Shown: piece by piece, positions 36,459 through 48,918 of the stretch
How positions within the stretch are numbered: position 1 is the stretch's first letter
Layout: every line of letters begins with the position of its first letter
NCBI GenBank assembly: GCA_000469685.2
Contig: LS997562.1
Location: 23,138,802 to 23,202,801 of the forward strand
DNA length: 64,000 bases
Source: Haemonchus contortus
Lineage: Eukaryota > Nematoda > Chromadorea > Rhabditida > Trichostrongylidae
Reading direction: 5' to 3'
Notes under the pieces: generated by a model
What the model was told of the DNA's origin: nothing
The model's input: the letters and a program-made list of their open reading frames with translations, nothing else
The model's database searches: none
Made by a program: the position numbers and the translations under genes

Positions 36459-37194
36459 TCAGGAATTAAGACAGGCTTCCACTTCAATTAGAAATGTGTG
36501 AATATCGTCGAAGGAATACGTTTCCGAGTTCCACAAGGCTTTGTAAATTGCTTGTTTTACTGATTTGATCAGACGTTCGTAAGATCCTCCTTGCCATGGT
36601 GCATAGGGTGTTATATGACTCCATTCTATTTCTTGGTTTGAAACGATTTGGGCGGCGTGTTCGGTTAATCCACTGTTCTGCTCTTCTATGATCTTTGCGG
36701 CAAGCAGGAATGTCGGCGCGTTATCGCATGTGATAGTCTTCGGTATGCCTCGACGTGCTATGAAGCGTCGCAACGCGTTCAAGAATTCTTCAATTGCCAG
36801 ACTCCGGACGATTTCAAGGTGTATGAGGCGGGTAACTGTGCAAGTGAAGATGCAGCCGTATAACTTTATCCTTCTTTCATTCTCCTCGCGCGGTGGTAGG
36901 TCGAAAAAATCGAGACCCGTATGTTGGAAGGGATTGCTTTTCAGCACCCGTCGTTCCGGTAAGTCTGTGGAGTCTGGCGTTGAAACGTCGACACTTGATG
37001 CAGTGACTGACGTGCTTGCGGACTTGTTGTCTCAATTTTGAAATCCAGTAGCGTTCTCTTACTGTAGCTATCGTATGTTCAATGCCTTTATGGTAGAGTC
37101 CATGAGCTTCCTGTATGATAAGCTGTGCAAGAGCCGTGTTTGGCATGATAAGGATGGGATCTTTGGTGTCGGAGTTGAGCGCGGAGTTTCCCAT
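36459..37194 (-). pseudogene. pol: Integrase zinc-binding and catalytic core, frameshifted
   Basis: The N-terminal HH-CC domain (AHGLYHKGIEHT ... HCIKCRRFNA) is at 36877-37194. After a frameshift near 36900-36950 the core follows: TGLDFFD, TCDNAPTF and GGSYERL as the DDE residues. A stop at 36459 breaks the link to the C-terminal domain, which resumes at 36139. Confidence 0.86.
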
Positions 37195-37226
37195 TCTCCC
37201 TTTTGAGCGCCAAATATTCTACTTGT

Positions 37227-38160
37227 CTAGGTAGGGTCGTAAGGAGTTTTCCATATTTTCCGGTACTCCTTTGTAAGGAAAAGCAGCTGGAGGTTGCGGA
37301 TCAGTGTATATCTTCCTGCCCGTACTTCGCTTCCATTGATGTTGCACGGTACGTCCGAAACATCCTTTATCTCTGGAATGTGCGCTACAATTCTATCCTT
37401 GGTGTCTTCTTTTAATCTTCGCATGGTTTTCTTTATGAACCGAAGAGTCCAGGTGGTTACTCGTTTGGCCATCGAAAACGAGCTGTAGCGGCAGAGGTCC
37501 ATGAGCGCATTAGGTGTATCATCTTGTCCGCAGGTGAAGTTGACGTTGGTAAAAGCGCCGGAGTCGTCGCCGATTACGTCTTCCCAGAGCTGGTAGACTG
37601 AGTGCTTCCATTCCTTCATTGGTTTCTTCAGGAACTCTGGTCCTTCCCACCAATAGCGATCGTGCATTTGTTCTCTTGAGAGTCCTCTTGTTCCTGTATC
37701 CGCCGGGTTTTGTGACGTATTCACATATCTGAAGATGATTGTAATTGAATCATTGTTCAATTGCGTGACGATTCTCCGAACTTCTCGAACCCTGTTGGTA
37801 ACCAAAATTCCGAGGCTAGCAGTAGTTGGGGATGTCAACCAGCTCAACGCAATTTGGGAGTCCGAGAATACGTGAATAGTCCATGGATAGCCGGCGATGC
37901 GTTCCTTTAGTGCTTGTGTTATCGAATTGGCCAATCGCATTGCCAAAGTGAGGGCATTCATTTCTAACTTTGGCATCGTTGTTTTCGTCTTGATGGAGGG
38001 AAGTTTACACTTCGCCATTGCCAATTCTGAATAGTTTTCATTAAAGATGTAAGCACTAGCCGCTATTGCGATTTCACTAGCATCTGCAAAGATTGCTAGA
38101 TTTGGCGTGTCCGATATGGAGCGAAGTCGTCGTGGGATTGATATTTGGAAGTTGTTAACG
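37227..38160 (-). pseudogene. pol: RNase H region of pol, interrupted
   Basis: Acidic residues are in order: IFADAS (upstream of the first Met), KLEMNALTLAM, and VFSDSQIALSWL. It would remove RNA from the RNA:DNA hybrid. It is separated from RT by in-frame stops (38241 and one near 38166) and from integrase by a frameshift near 37210. Confidence 0.82.
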
Positions 38161-38240
38161 TTTTACACTAGTGGGTTCCATTGCTCTGCCAGTTTTGTTG
38201 GAAGTTTCTCATCCCAGGAAAACTTCTCCTTCCATAAGTC

Positions 38241-39553
38241 CTATTGAAACTTCTTTGCTTGGGTCAGCAGTGGTACCAACCAACCGAATGGGTCATATAT
38301 CATAGCAATCTGTCTTGCAATTACCCTTTTTGTGATGTTCTTGAGAGAATCGAAAGTGCAGCGGATATTGATGCAATCACGCTTTGCATCCCACGTGATT
38401 CCTCGTACTTTTTGAGTTGTTTTCATGGCGTGTGCTTCCTTGGGAAGTTTGTCTCGTAGAGCATCTTCGTTGGAGAGAAATTCCCTCAAGTTCATGCCCA
38501 TATCTTGAAATATCTGACGCGTTCTTAGCGATTTTTGGACCAACTCCTCCTCAGTAGATGCCGCGAGGATCAGGTTGTCCACGTATAAGTTGTTGCGAAT
38601 TTCATCAGCTAGCGTGGTGTCGTCTACCGTTGTGCGTAAATGGTATGGATTGTTCCGCCCAGTAAATAGGGGGAAACGTTTAATCCGAAGATTACTCGAG
38701 TAAAACGGAAAGTGATGATGTTGTCCTCACTTATGGGCTGGTTGATGTTTCTTACCCACAGGAATCGTGTGGCGTCTCGGTCTTTTTCATGTAGTCGGAC
38801 CTGGAGGAATGCCTTTTCGACATCCGCTATAGCCACGAACTTGGGAGTACGGAAACGAAGTAGCATGGCGTATAACTCTGGTAGTATGAGTGGTCCTTGA
38901 TGCAAGACGTCGTTCAATGAGGGATTATTCTTAAAGTGTGCTGATGCATCGAACACAATCCTCAATTTCGTCGTTTCTTTGTGCGGGGTTAGTACCGGCT
39001 GATGTGGGATGTAATGAAGCAGAGAACCCTTTCCCGGTAGAGCTTGTGGGGCCTCCTCGATGATACGGCTGTCTCTCTGAGATTGGAAGGTCTCGTCGTA
39101 TTCGTGCAGTAGGTTAGGCGTCTTCCGTAGTGATTGTATCACTGAGTGAAGGCGTTTGAGTGCAATGGCCTTGTTCGAAGGAAGTTCAGTGTAATTGTCC
39201 TTATAGGGGAACCGGATATAGTATCCATCCTCTCGCTTTTCTATGGAGTCTTCGAAGAATTTTGAAACTTTTTGATTGACGGCTTCTTTTTCTGCGTTCT
39301 TTGTTCCTGTGGATTCGCAGATTTCTGCATTATCCATGGTCCGATATTTATCCCATCTTCTTCGAAGTTGACCAAGGTATTTATGGTTCCCACCGTAGGC
39401 GAATCCTCTGGACTGTGGGTGTGGCTTTGTTCCGTTATGCCTTTTTGTTTGCCTGTGATCAAGTATCCTATCTTGGAAGGGATCAATTGTAATTCTGACG
39501 GCAAGGTGAAACGCGGATTTGGGACATCTAGTAAATCCCATAGCTGATCGCAT
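38241..39553 (-). pseudogene. pol: Reverse transcriptase region of pol, frameshifted
   Basis: 38624-39553 has KLRIVFDASAH, FVAIADVEKAFLQV (first catalytic Asp) and RFLWV. After a frameshift near 38600 the 38241-38582 frame opens with YVDN, where BEL elements have YVDD, so the second catalytic Asp is changed to Asn. The frame ends in a stop at 38241 within what should be the connection domain. Two independent lesions indicate loss of activity. Confidence 0.87.
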
Positions 39554-39888
39554 CCAAGCAGGATTTGAGGCTTAATTCTCTTTCCTGTTTCCGCGCTGGA
39601 AAGGCGGATGTTGCGTTGCCCAATAAAGGCCCAATCAGAGATCTCCAGGTGCGCACTTTTTCCTTTCATGGTGAGTACTGGAGTGGTATATAAACGTAGA
39701 TCATGCTTCTCTCCGTGCTGATCCATGAGTTGTACCGAAGTTACTCCTGACATCGCGCGTCTTGGTTTTTCCGCACCGAAGGTGTACACCACGAAATTAA
39801 CTTGTGCTGTGCACTCCAAGCCAAGTTGCTGCGCGAGATCGTCCGTTATGAAGGACTCGTTCGCTCCAGTATCCAGAAGAATCTCCAC
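39241..39888 (-). pseudogene. pol: Aspartic protease region of pol
   Basis: LLDTGANESFI carries the DTGA active-site triad of a retropepsin that matures Gag-Pol. The frame continues as a connector and then slips into the RT frame somewhere near 39250-39330, so pol is broken here. About 150 nt separate its first Met from the end of gag. Confidence 0.85.
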
Positions 39889-40037
39889 GTCTTCCCCTGG
39901 TCATGACTGTAATTGTATACGGGTGCCACTCCCGTTAACAATAAGATATTTCCGGATTCCACCGCTGGAAATGTTTGTCGTCCTTCACGTGACCATGGGT
40001 GTTGAAAGCGATAGTTCCTGAGATGTCTTCCTGGTCA

Positions 40038-41471
40038 TCAGCTGAGGTATCGTACCTCGTATCTCTGGTTACGCAAGACCGAATGTTGAGCTTGTTTTAC
40101 TTTCTTTTGTTTGTCTGTTCGTGGCCCATTTCCCTTTTGAGTTTTCTCCAGTGGTGGAATGTGTTCCTTTGTGCGAGCTGCCGTCTGAGGGTATGAGTTA
40201 GCCGTTCGAGGCTCTCGCATCGGACACAGGGTATGGTGGTGCTTTTTCCCTTTGCACCCTTTACATCCATCCCTTGTGCAATCTTTTGCCCAGTGTCCTG
40301 GGGCTGCACAGTTGAGGCATCTGCTACTGTCTCTGAAGACTGCGCGCCTCTCTTCTATGGAAGCGTACTTCCTGCATTCGCTTGATCTGTGGTTGCCACC
40401 TCCACAGAACATGCAATGTTCACTTCCTTTTTTCCTATTGTCCATGCGAGGTTTCCCAGGATCGCCTCCGATCCTGCCTGTACCGGTGTGGGTCTGTGCT
40501 TTCATGGCTTCTTCTATTCTTTCTTCGGTGGCTATTAGCTCATCTAGATCGGCCAAAATGGTCTGCGTAGTCCAATTGGATTCTTGAGTTTCCGACTTTA
40601 AACGGTGCTTTAGCACTTGACGCTGTGGCTCTGGTGAAAATTTGGAAATCAGTTTTTGTGACAGATATGAACCGTTGAGGTTTACGCCTTTTTCTTCTAG
40701 TTGGATTATTATTGGCATTACGAATTCTAGAAGTCGGCGTTGTGACGAAATCCTATTATTTTCGGCTCTTGCCTGCTCTAGGCGGGACTGGAGGTTGGCT
40801 ATAATTTTTGATTCATTTACATATTTCGTTTTCAGAAAGGTTATGGCATGCTCATAGTTTTCTTCCGTGACGGGGTATCGCCTTATACTTTCCCTTGCTT
40901 CGCCTTGCAGTGCAATTAAGAGGTAATTGAACTTTTGTAGGTTAGTTAATGGTTGATTATGCACGTTTTCACAGAACAAAGTCCAAAAATTCGCAAACTC
41001 CCAAATTTTCCCAGTGAATGGAGGGATGGAAATAGCTGGCACTGGTGGTCTTGCCACTGTGACCTGATTGGCAGTGTATTGAGTTGAACTACCTGTTGCC
41101 ATAGGTAGTTGTGCGTGATCGCGAGCGCTCAAACGCCTCGATTCTATTTCGATAGCAGCAAGTTGTGCTTGCTCCAATATCTTATGCGCCTTCTCAATAT
41201 GTTCTTGGGCCTGTGCTTCTTGCTCGTCATTCAGTGACTCAGTCAATGAGTCAACTGAGGCTGTGAAGGTGCATAGGGTTTCTTGGACTAGTCGTGAAGT
41301 CGAATGTAATTGCAGAACGAGAGCTCGCAGGCGTTGGGAAGTATTAGGGTCAAAAATTAGAATACTTTCCGTTTTGGAAGCGTCGTCATTCTCTTGTATA
41401 ATGCGTTCCAATTTATTACAACATCTGGTTAGTAAAGCCTTCTGTGATTTGAGCGATGTAGGTCCCGTCAT
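40038..41471 (-). CDS. gag: Gag of the BEL/Pao element (477 aa)
   Basis: Open from MTGPTSLKSQ to the stop. The N-terminal third is helical (EEQ/Q-rich). The middle has the DUF1759-like segment FTGKIWEFANFWTLF. Three CX2CX4HX4C zinc knuckles follow at about residues 350-364, 382-396 and 402-416 (CMFCGGGNHRSSEC, CLNCAAPGHWAKDC, CKGCKGKKHHHTLC). It packages genomic RNA in cytoplasmic particles. It lies directly downstream of the 5' LTR and primer-binding site. This frame is intact, unlike the pol that follows. Confidence 0.9.
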   Translation of the reverse strand: MTGPTSLKSQKALLTRCCNKLERIIQENDDASKTESILIFDPNTSQRLRALVLQLHSTSRLVQETLCTFTASVDSLTESLNDEQEAQAQEHIEKAHKILEQAQLAAIEIESRRLSARDHAQLPMATGSSTQYTANQVTVARPPVPAISIPPFTGKIWEFANFWTLFCENVHNQPLTNLQKFNYLLIALQGEARESIRRYPVTEENYEHAITFLKTKYVNESKIIANLQSRLEQARAENNRISSQRRLLEFVMPIIIQLEEKGVNLNGSYLSQKLISKFSPEPQRQVLKHRLKSETQESNWTTQTILADLDELIATEERIEEAMKAQTHTGTGRIGGDPGKPRMDNRKKGSEHCMFCGGGNHRSSECRKYASIEERRAVFRDSSRCLNCAAPGHWAKDCTRDGCKGCKGKKHHHTLCPMREPRTANSYPQTAARTKEHIPPLEKTQKGNGPRTDKQKKVKQAQHSVLRNQRYEVRYLS

Positions 41472-41636
41472 CGCTTACAATATTTTCGAAATCTCGAAAA
41501 ACTCGAAGAAAAGTAAGCGAAAGAAAACGAAAAAGAAGCTCCGAATCAAAGAATGCCGGCAGACGAAGAGCGTCCTCGATAAGCCAATTGCTAAGCCGTG
41601 AGTTGAGTAAAGCGTACCTGACCGGATCCTTAAAAT

Positions 41637-41649
41637 GGTCGATGCACCA
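41637..41649 (-). promoter_or_regulatory. Primer-binding site, tRNA-Gly type
   Basis: The minus strand reads TGGTGCATCGACC six bases inside the 5' LTR. This fits the complement of a tRNA-Gly 3' end (CCA plus acceptor stem) with one mismatch, a usual primer for BEL/Pao elements. Confidence 0.65.
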
Positions 41650-41655
41650 TATACA

Positions 41656-42489
41656 AACTATACCGATATTATAGCCGTTATATCTAGTATAGTCGTTTAA
41701 GTTCTTCGTCACTGTATTTGCCACAACTACAGCGATCGAATACCAGAGCTTTATTGCGTCAAGGAGAGAACCTCAAACTTGGGTAATCAAACTATGAACA
41801 CATGAAAGATACATTGCGAAAGGCAAGGGTTATCATATATACGGAAGGCACAACTTATTGAGAATATGGCTTACGAGATTCATACATACGAGATTGATAC
41901 GAGATGCAAATATAAAGCTAAATGAAGGCGTAGTGATATAAATGAACATTCCTTAAGCGTGATATATGTGAAGCAAATTAGGAAGCAGGATAAAAGGCGT
42001 AAGAGAAGCGTCAAAACCTCGGAGGCAACTGGCCTCGGTCTTTGTTCGGCCGAGCTTATATAGGCGAGGTTTATATTGAGTCCCGCACACCGGGAATGTG
42101 GCCTTTTGTGAGAAGTTTGGGAAAGGTTAGATCGAGATGAGAAAGTTGGGATGGAAGGATGTGAAAGTTGAGATAAGAGAATGTTTATAATGCGTCGACT
42201 CGATGCGCCAGGGTTGTGATGGGAACCGTGATACAATAGCATTGAAGAAGCTAAGGTCATGGGAGACATGGCTGATGACTGACGAATTGACTGGACCATG
42301 GCAGCTCTTTTGTTTGACTCGTAGTTGCACTTGTATAGTCCTCAGCCAGCTGCGAGACGCCATTGTGCCATATTCTCACCCTGTATGGTCTGGTAACTGA
42401 AATCAAGTCACTTTTCATGCGTTATGAATCATGTTCAAGATTGATTGAATTAATGAGAAAATTATCGAAGATCGCGTATTACCGCGATA
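41656..42489 (-). repeat. 5' LTR (834 bp)
   Basis: Partner of the left LTR. It carries the same SL1-like block at 41772-41793 and AATAAA at 41750-41755. High similarity between the LTRs suggests a fairly recent insertion relative to the decayed array around it. Confidence 0.92.
41772..41793 (-). promoter_or_regulatory. SL1-like sequence in the 5' LTR, sense orientation
   Basis: Matches 20 of 22 SL1 bases on the minus strand (one extra change, TTTGATTACCCAAGTTTGAG), again followed by GT and an AATAAA downstream. Confidence 0.72.
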
Positions 42490-45298
42490 ATATAATATTT
42501 CTTATAGTCGTTATGCTCTTTTTTCAAGCAAGTCATTATATTTATTAATTATTCATCTTTTGAAACTGAGATCTATCGTGAAGATAATTATAGCATGATG
42601 TACGCCGATATTCTACTAGCTGCAAATGCGGGACTAGAGAACATTTCGTCTCCTCAACATGGGTTAGCATTGTGGCTCTGCAATTCCAATAACAATCCGA
42701 GTTCCTTTCAATTCGGGTGAGTTTGGAATTGTGACATAGGTCCCAAACTTCTACCAAGCATCCAGGACTGAGAGTGGCAAAGGGTGTTACATACGTGTTT
42801 GGAGCACAGTCCTACACGGAAGTTTATTCAGTAGCTCAGTAACTTGGGTACCCTAAAATCGGAAGAAAGAAGTAATGATAGTTTCTTTGATTTGTAAATC
42901 ACTAATCTCGATCAAAATTTCGATTGTCTACGATGGTAGAAAGGCACTCGTCTTGTTGACTTTAACAACAAACTGTAGCAGCAGGATCAGTTTCATTGAA
43001 ACTTGAATGAGTTCTTTTTCAACTCACAATGTTTGTCAACTCAAGCGTTTACAGAGCACAACCCTTGCTTTTACCACGAAGCTTACCTATTTGAACCGTA
43101 TATCTCTTAAAGAAAACTATTAAGCATTTTTCTCGAGTTATTATGTATCAGTATGTTTCAAATCGTTCATTCAATACCAGATCTTCTCAGATAAAAGGGA
43201 TTCACATCACCTGAACTCGCCCCGCATCCATTTTTGTTGTGTCGTCTATGTGTAGCCGTTTGAGTGTTTCTTCGGATTACATTCACAATAGATTGAAGTT
43301 GGTTTTATCCCTACCGGTCCGCTCCTGTTCTAACGATGACACGGTTCCTTTGGATTCGGGTGAGCTTGGCGGGAATCCATAACTTCCGAACGCCAGATTC
43401 ACATCCAGGACTTAATGTGCCAAAGGGTGCTTCTAGCGCTTAGGACACAATTTCTAATAGTGAATACTTAGGGATCACTACCATGGCCAGCTATAGAAAA
43501 CTATACAAAGGGTATGGAAGAGTGAAGAACCTGTTGCGCTCATCGCTATAGATTAAGAAAAAGAGGAACGAGGGTTTTTCTACACACTCTTAACAGCTGA
43601 CCATCACTGATTGAATGTTCGATTGTATAGGGCAGTGAGAATGCACTGCTGTTTTGGCTGCATCTGCAAACGGCGGCAGTAGGAGTAGTTCCTTCGATGC
43701 TTGGAACATTGGTGGGCCACCTCACAATGGCCTACCGCATTCAGTGAAGACAGTGCCTTTAGTCGAATGTTCGACAGCTCAGGAACGGAATGTCAGTGTT
43801 GAGGTTTGATACTGCAGGCCTCCGATTCCTCCAATAGATCATCCGGGTAAGCAAACAATCCTAAGAATGAAAGCATAAGTATTAAGCATTTCCGTTTGAA
43901 CGGCCGTGTGCCCAATTAAACAATGAGTGCTGATTCAGGTCAATAATACTAAATATCATCCTTGTAGCCGTTGGGCCTCATAACAATGATTAGGGTTCTG
44001 AGAAGTAGATTGTTGTTCATTCCTACTCCTTATGTTGTGTTCTGCACTTGCTACTTGGCAACTCACACCCACTTATCAAACCCTGAGCAAGCGTGCTCGA
44101 TCCAACGACGTGAAATCAAAGGGACAGCACTTTCAACGCTCACACCGGTCCATCCACTTACAAGAAACAACAGTACAGTGCATTCCCGGAAGAATTGCAC
44201 TGATGAGCTCTACACCGTCGTTGTTTCCCCTTTTCCCAGCCTAAAGTTGTTTTTATTGAGCACAAACTCGTACTTTTACTGTCAACCTATCTTATTTGCG
44301 GCATAAATTTCTTGAAGAAATTAAATAGGGCATTTTTCTTTTCTTGTAACAATTTATTGTTCTAGAAGTTGCTATCATAAGATTCAAAGCTGAAATCTTT
44401 TAATAAGATAATTAGCGCGTGATGAACACTGGTATTTCACCCGCAGTAAATGCGGGGTGCTGGAATGATTCGTACGCTGAAGATGGTTGAGATTGTTGAC
44501 ACGCTGCAATTCCAACGACTACTCGTGGTTGCTCATTCCGGGTGAATTTGGAATTGGCAGATAGTTTCCGAACGCCTTTGGGGCATCCAGGACTGATAGT
44601 GCCGAAGGGTGTACCGGAACGTTTGGGACACAGGGTAGGCTAACGTTGTGGGCCTGTTGTAGGAGACCTCTTTGAGGAGTTCTGTACTTGCAGTGGCAAA
44701 TGTATAAGAAAAAAAAGCCTTTACTCATTACTGTTGCACATTTCAGTAAACAACAAACAGCTTGTGTCCAACAGCTCAGTAACTTGTGCAAGATAGAAGC
44801 GGAAGTGCTGCAGCAATATTATTGATCCAAATTTCGATTGCCTTGTATGGATGGAAGGTCTTGCCGTCTGTAATGACAAACTGTAGAAGTGGGAGCAATT
44901 CTTCTGATACTTTGAATCAGTGGGGGGTTACCTAACAAAGTATTTCCGATGTCTTTATTGAGCACTACTTTTTTACTTTTACTCACTTTTACTAGGAGTA
45001 GTGCCTACATGTAACTTAAAATTTCTTCAAAAAGTTGCTGGCCATTTTTCTCCCGTTGAAGCGAATCGTTACAATTCATTATCAATGTGTCTCTTGGCTG
45101 AGATTCATCGTAACGATAGTTATGGCATGCTGAACAACGATGTTCCACCCGCAGAAGATGCGGGGCTCAGCAATCAGTCGAGAGCTCAATATTCGGCCAT
45201 TCGGGTCCCTCCTGTTCCAACAACTGCTCGGCTTTCTTTAAATTCGGGTGAGCTTAGCAGGAACACAAATTCGCCAAACATCTACCCTGCATCTAGGA

Positions 45299-46341
45299 CT
45301 TGTATAGAGATGCCTACCTAATGTATAGGGATGGTTGTCTGGGAATTCATTTTAGCGATCAGCTGTGGAAAATGATACAAAGAGGTAAGGCATGGGCAGA
45401 AACTGTTGGGCTCGTCGCTGAATAGAGAGGAAAAAAAGGAACGAGGGTTTTTCCACATACTTTCGACAGCTAACCATCACTGATTAAACGTTCGATTGTT
45501 TAGGATGTTAGATAGGGAGTGCTATCGCTGACTGCATCTGCAAGCTGGCCCATTTTGGAGATATGTATCGCCGTCGGCTTCCATTCAGAAACGCAGTGAC
45601 AATTTGAATGTCATATGGCCTATACAATGACCTTTGATGGCAAACTGATATACATGTTAAAGCTTTATTCTCTCAGACCTATGTCTGGTAACAACTAACA
45701 GACCCTGAAGGGACAGAAGCCTTTTTCGGCACAGGCGCGTATTGAGCCAGGCTTCCATCCGAAGACCAGTATACGATAGTACACGCAACTTACTCAAACA
45801 GTGTTAGTGGGGTTTGGAAGGGGCTGGCCGACATGTGGAATATTAAGCTCATTCCTTCAAGACAGCGGTTGCAAAACTTTGCCAAACTAGGAGGCTAGGT
45901 AAGTAGTGTTATTCCTTCTGCTAACACCGTTTCTAGAATTTTTTGTTATAAAATAGCTTTTTACTGAGCACAGGCTCCTGCTTTTGCAATAAAATTCTTC
46001 TTTTTTTGCCGGAAAAGAAACCTTTTTAAGAGATTTGTCGAAGATTCTCCCGCTATTATAGCAATGTTTACAATTTATTTTTGCAATTTTTATGGATTCT
46101 GTACGACATAGAGATGAAATTCATCGTAAAAAGTTATCGTATGGTCAAAGACTCCATTCCGCCCGTAGAAATTACGGAGCGCAAGAAGGGGTCGTTCACC
46201 TAACATTGGCAACGCTGTGATCCTATTTGCCATCCTCCGATAACTCGGCTTGACATTGGCCCGGGTGAATTCGGCAGGAATATACAGGTGCCAAACAGAG
46301 GCTACATCCAGGGCTGTGAGTGCCATAGGGTGTTCAGTGTG
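45299..46341 (+). repeat. Segmental duplication, right copy
   Basis: Aligns with 28196-29359 but lacks the 402-bp foldback, and so supplies its empty site. Confidence 0.8.
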
Positions 46342-47285
46342 TTTGGAACATAATTTCATACAAAAGGTATGTTCTAGGATCCCTCTGGATGGTTATGTGT
46401 CCTGTGAAATAGAGGAAATTGGCACGAATTAATATCGAGCGTCATCTTTCTAGGCAACTGTTGGGCCAACCAACCATTGGGGGAGTGGATTCTTCTTCAT
46501 CCGATTCCTCATGCTGTGTTCGTCATTAAAATACTTGAAAATTCATAATCACTTATCAAATCCCAAGCAGACGTGCCCGATCCAACAGCATAAAATCAAA
46601 AGGGGCAGCAGTTCCACCGTCAACATCACTCCTACAGGGATACAGCAACGTGGCACAATCGGAAGGAGCTGAAACGATGAGCTCTACACCATTTCCCTTT
46701 TTCCGTCTCAATGTGATTTTTATCAAGCACAAAACCTGTACTTTTACTACGAACCTCACCTTACCTGTAACTACTAGTAATAAGATGAAGAAAAGGTAAC
46801 AATAACTTCAAAAAGGGGTATCAAGCATTTTTCTCGTTTTAAAGCAATTCATATGCCCCAAACTTACTATCAATACATTTTAGAGTTGAAATCTATCATA
46901 AAGATAATTAGTGCATGATGAACATTGATAATTTACCCGCAGCAAATGCGGGGCGTGGGAATAACCTGTACGTTGAAGACGGTTAGAAACACCTCTGGGT
47001 TCCAATTCCAACGGCAACCCGAGATTGCTCATTTCGGGTGAATTTGGTATTGGGAAATAGTTTCCAAACGCCTTTTTCGCATCCAGGACTGAAAGTGCCA
47101 AAGGGTGTTTATCACGTTTTGGGACACAACCCTACACGGAGATGAGGGGAGAAAGGATACCTTGAGAGTTCTGCATTTGTGATGATAATAGCATAGGAAA
47201 CGAAGGGTTGGATTTATTGTCATCGGACTTTAAGGAAGAAAGAAACAGGATTCTGCTTGTCTTCTTATATATAAAGCAGTAACTT

Positions 47286-47325
47286 GGTTTGTCGGTTTGT
47301 CGGTATGTCGGTATGTCCGTCCGGG
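47286..47325. repeat. Short tandem repeat (TTGTCGGT / ATGTCGGT)
   Basis: Four or five consecutive 8-bp units of the type TTGTCGGT within the array. Confidence 0.7.
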
Positions 47326-48677
47326 TTACTTTGTGATTATGATAAAGGTAGTGATATGGAAAAGTTATCCTTCTTATATACAGAGCAGTCACTCTGTGGG
47401 TAGATTAATGGAGAAAGTGAGCACTGCGGAGGGAAGTGAGTAATATGGAGTGAAGTGGGTATTTCAAACTGTGATTTCTACTGTACTGTACTGGCAGTAC
47501 TTCGACACTGTCACTTGATCGACACTGGTGTTCAGTAACCCAGCATGATGAACAGGATAGCGTCTGGCTGGGGCCGTATGTATTGGTGATTTCTTTGGTT
47601 TTTAAATCACTCATTGAAATCTCGATTGTCTAAAACTGTAGAAAGGCATCGGTCTTGTTAACAGTAGCATCCAGCTGTAGCTGTAGAAACGAATCCTTGT
47701 ATACTTCGGGTCAGTAGTGGGTCATCTCACAATGTTCTTGAAGTTATCATTGAGCACGAACTCATACTTTTGCTACAAACCTCGAATAATTGTATAAAAA
47801 AAATCTAGAATAAAAATTGGGCATTTTATTTCTGTTCAAGCAATTCATGTTCCCCAAAGGTAGTATCAATATGTTTCAAAGCTGAAATCTATCGTAAAGT
47901 TGATTGGTGCGTGATGAACACTGACATTTCACCCGCAGTAAATGCGGGGCATGGTAACAATTCGTGCGCCGAAGAGGATCGTAAACATCTGGGAGCTGCC
48001 AATTTCGACGGCAACGCGGCATTGCTCATTTCGGGTGAGTTTGGAAATGGCAAATAGTTTCCAAACACTTTTTGAGCATCCTGGGCTGAGAGTGCCAAAG
48101 GGTGTTGGTAGCGTATGGGACACAACTCCTTATGAAAGTAGGGGTGGAGGGGTCAGGTTTGGGGAGTTCTGAACTTGCAATGTTAAAAGTATAAGAAGCA
48201 AAAGACTTCAGTCATTACCGTCGAACTTGTCGTACGTTTCGAAGCTGAAATTTATCGTAAAGATAGTTATGGCATGATGGACAATGATGTTCCACCCGCA
48301 CTAAATGCAGGGCCCAGCAATCAGTCGTTCGCCCAACATTCAACTATACGGCTCCCTCCTGTTCCAACAATGGCTCGGGTTTCTTTATGTTCGGGTGAGC
48401 TTGGCAGGAACACAATATCTCCAAACATCTGCCCTGCATCCAGGACTTAACGTGCCAAAGGGTGCTTTTAGTGTTTGGAACACAATTTCGGCTTAAGGAA
48501 TGTATAGGGATGCCTACCTTGGGAATTCATTTGTAATGGTCAGCTGTAGAAAATGATACAGAGAGGTAAGGAACGAGAAAGAATTTATAGTTTGTCGCCA
48601 GATAATAATTAAAAAGCGAGGGTTTTCCTACGTACTTTTGACAGCTGACCGTCACTGATCAAAAGTTCGATTGCTTA

Positions 48678-48918
48678 GGCTGCTTTCATGGTCCGCCGGC
48701 GTGCCGAAGCAGCGCCAGGGGGAGGAGGGAGGCAGACGGTCGGTCAGCCCCTTCGAAGGGCTCAAAACAAAGAAGAACAAGATCAAAAACTTAACAACCA
48801 GGGGCTTGTGCAAATGGTTTTTGAGCTTGTCTCTCTTTGTTTACTGTCCTTCGAAGGGGCTGGCCGACCGTCTGCCTCGGCACGCCGGCACGCACGCCGG
48901 CGGACTATGAAAGCAGCC
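48678..48918. mobile_element. 241-bp foldback element ending GGCTGCTTTCAT
   Basis: Inverted ends GGCTGCTTTCATGGTCCGCC and its near complement, with long palindromic arms (GACGGTCGGTCAGCCCCTTC). The termini are shared with the larger elements at 55827 and 63952 and with the right side of the hairpin at 2867-3025, so these are one family. Confidence 0.8.

Larger units (their letters stand above)
30956..42489 (-). mobile_element. BEL/Pao LTR retroelement with envelope (11.5 kb)
   Basis: Two LTRs bound a minus-strand gag-pol-env-ORF3 order. ATATA lies at both outer edges (30951-30955 and 42490-42494), a possible 5-bp target duplication, though the site is AT-rich. BEL/Pao is indicated by a DUF1759-type Gag, three zinc knuckles, protease DTGA, an RT-RNaseH-integrase order and the integrase tail. 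Env-bearing elements of this clade are classed as Semotivirus-like (known examples Cer7 and Tas). gag and env frames are open, but pol has several frameshifts and stops, so this copy cannot be autonomous. A hAT-type MITE sits in ORF3. Confidence 0.93.
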
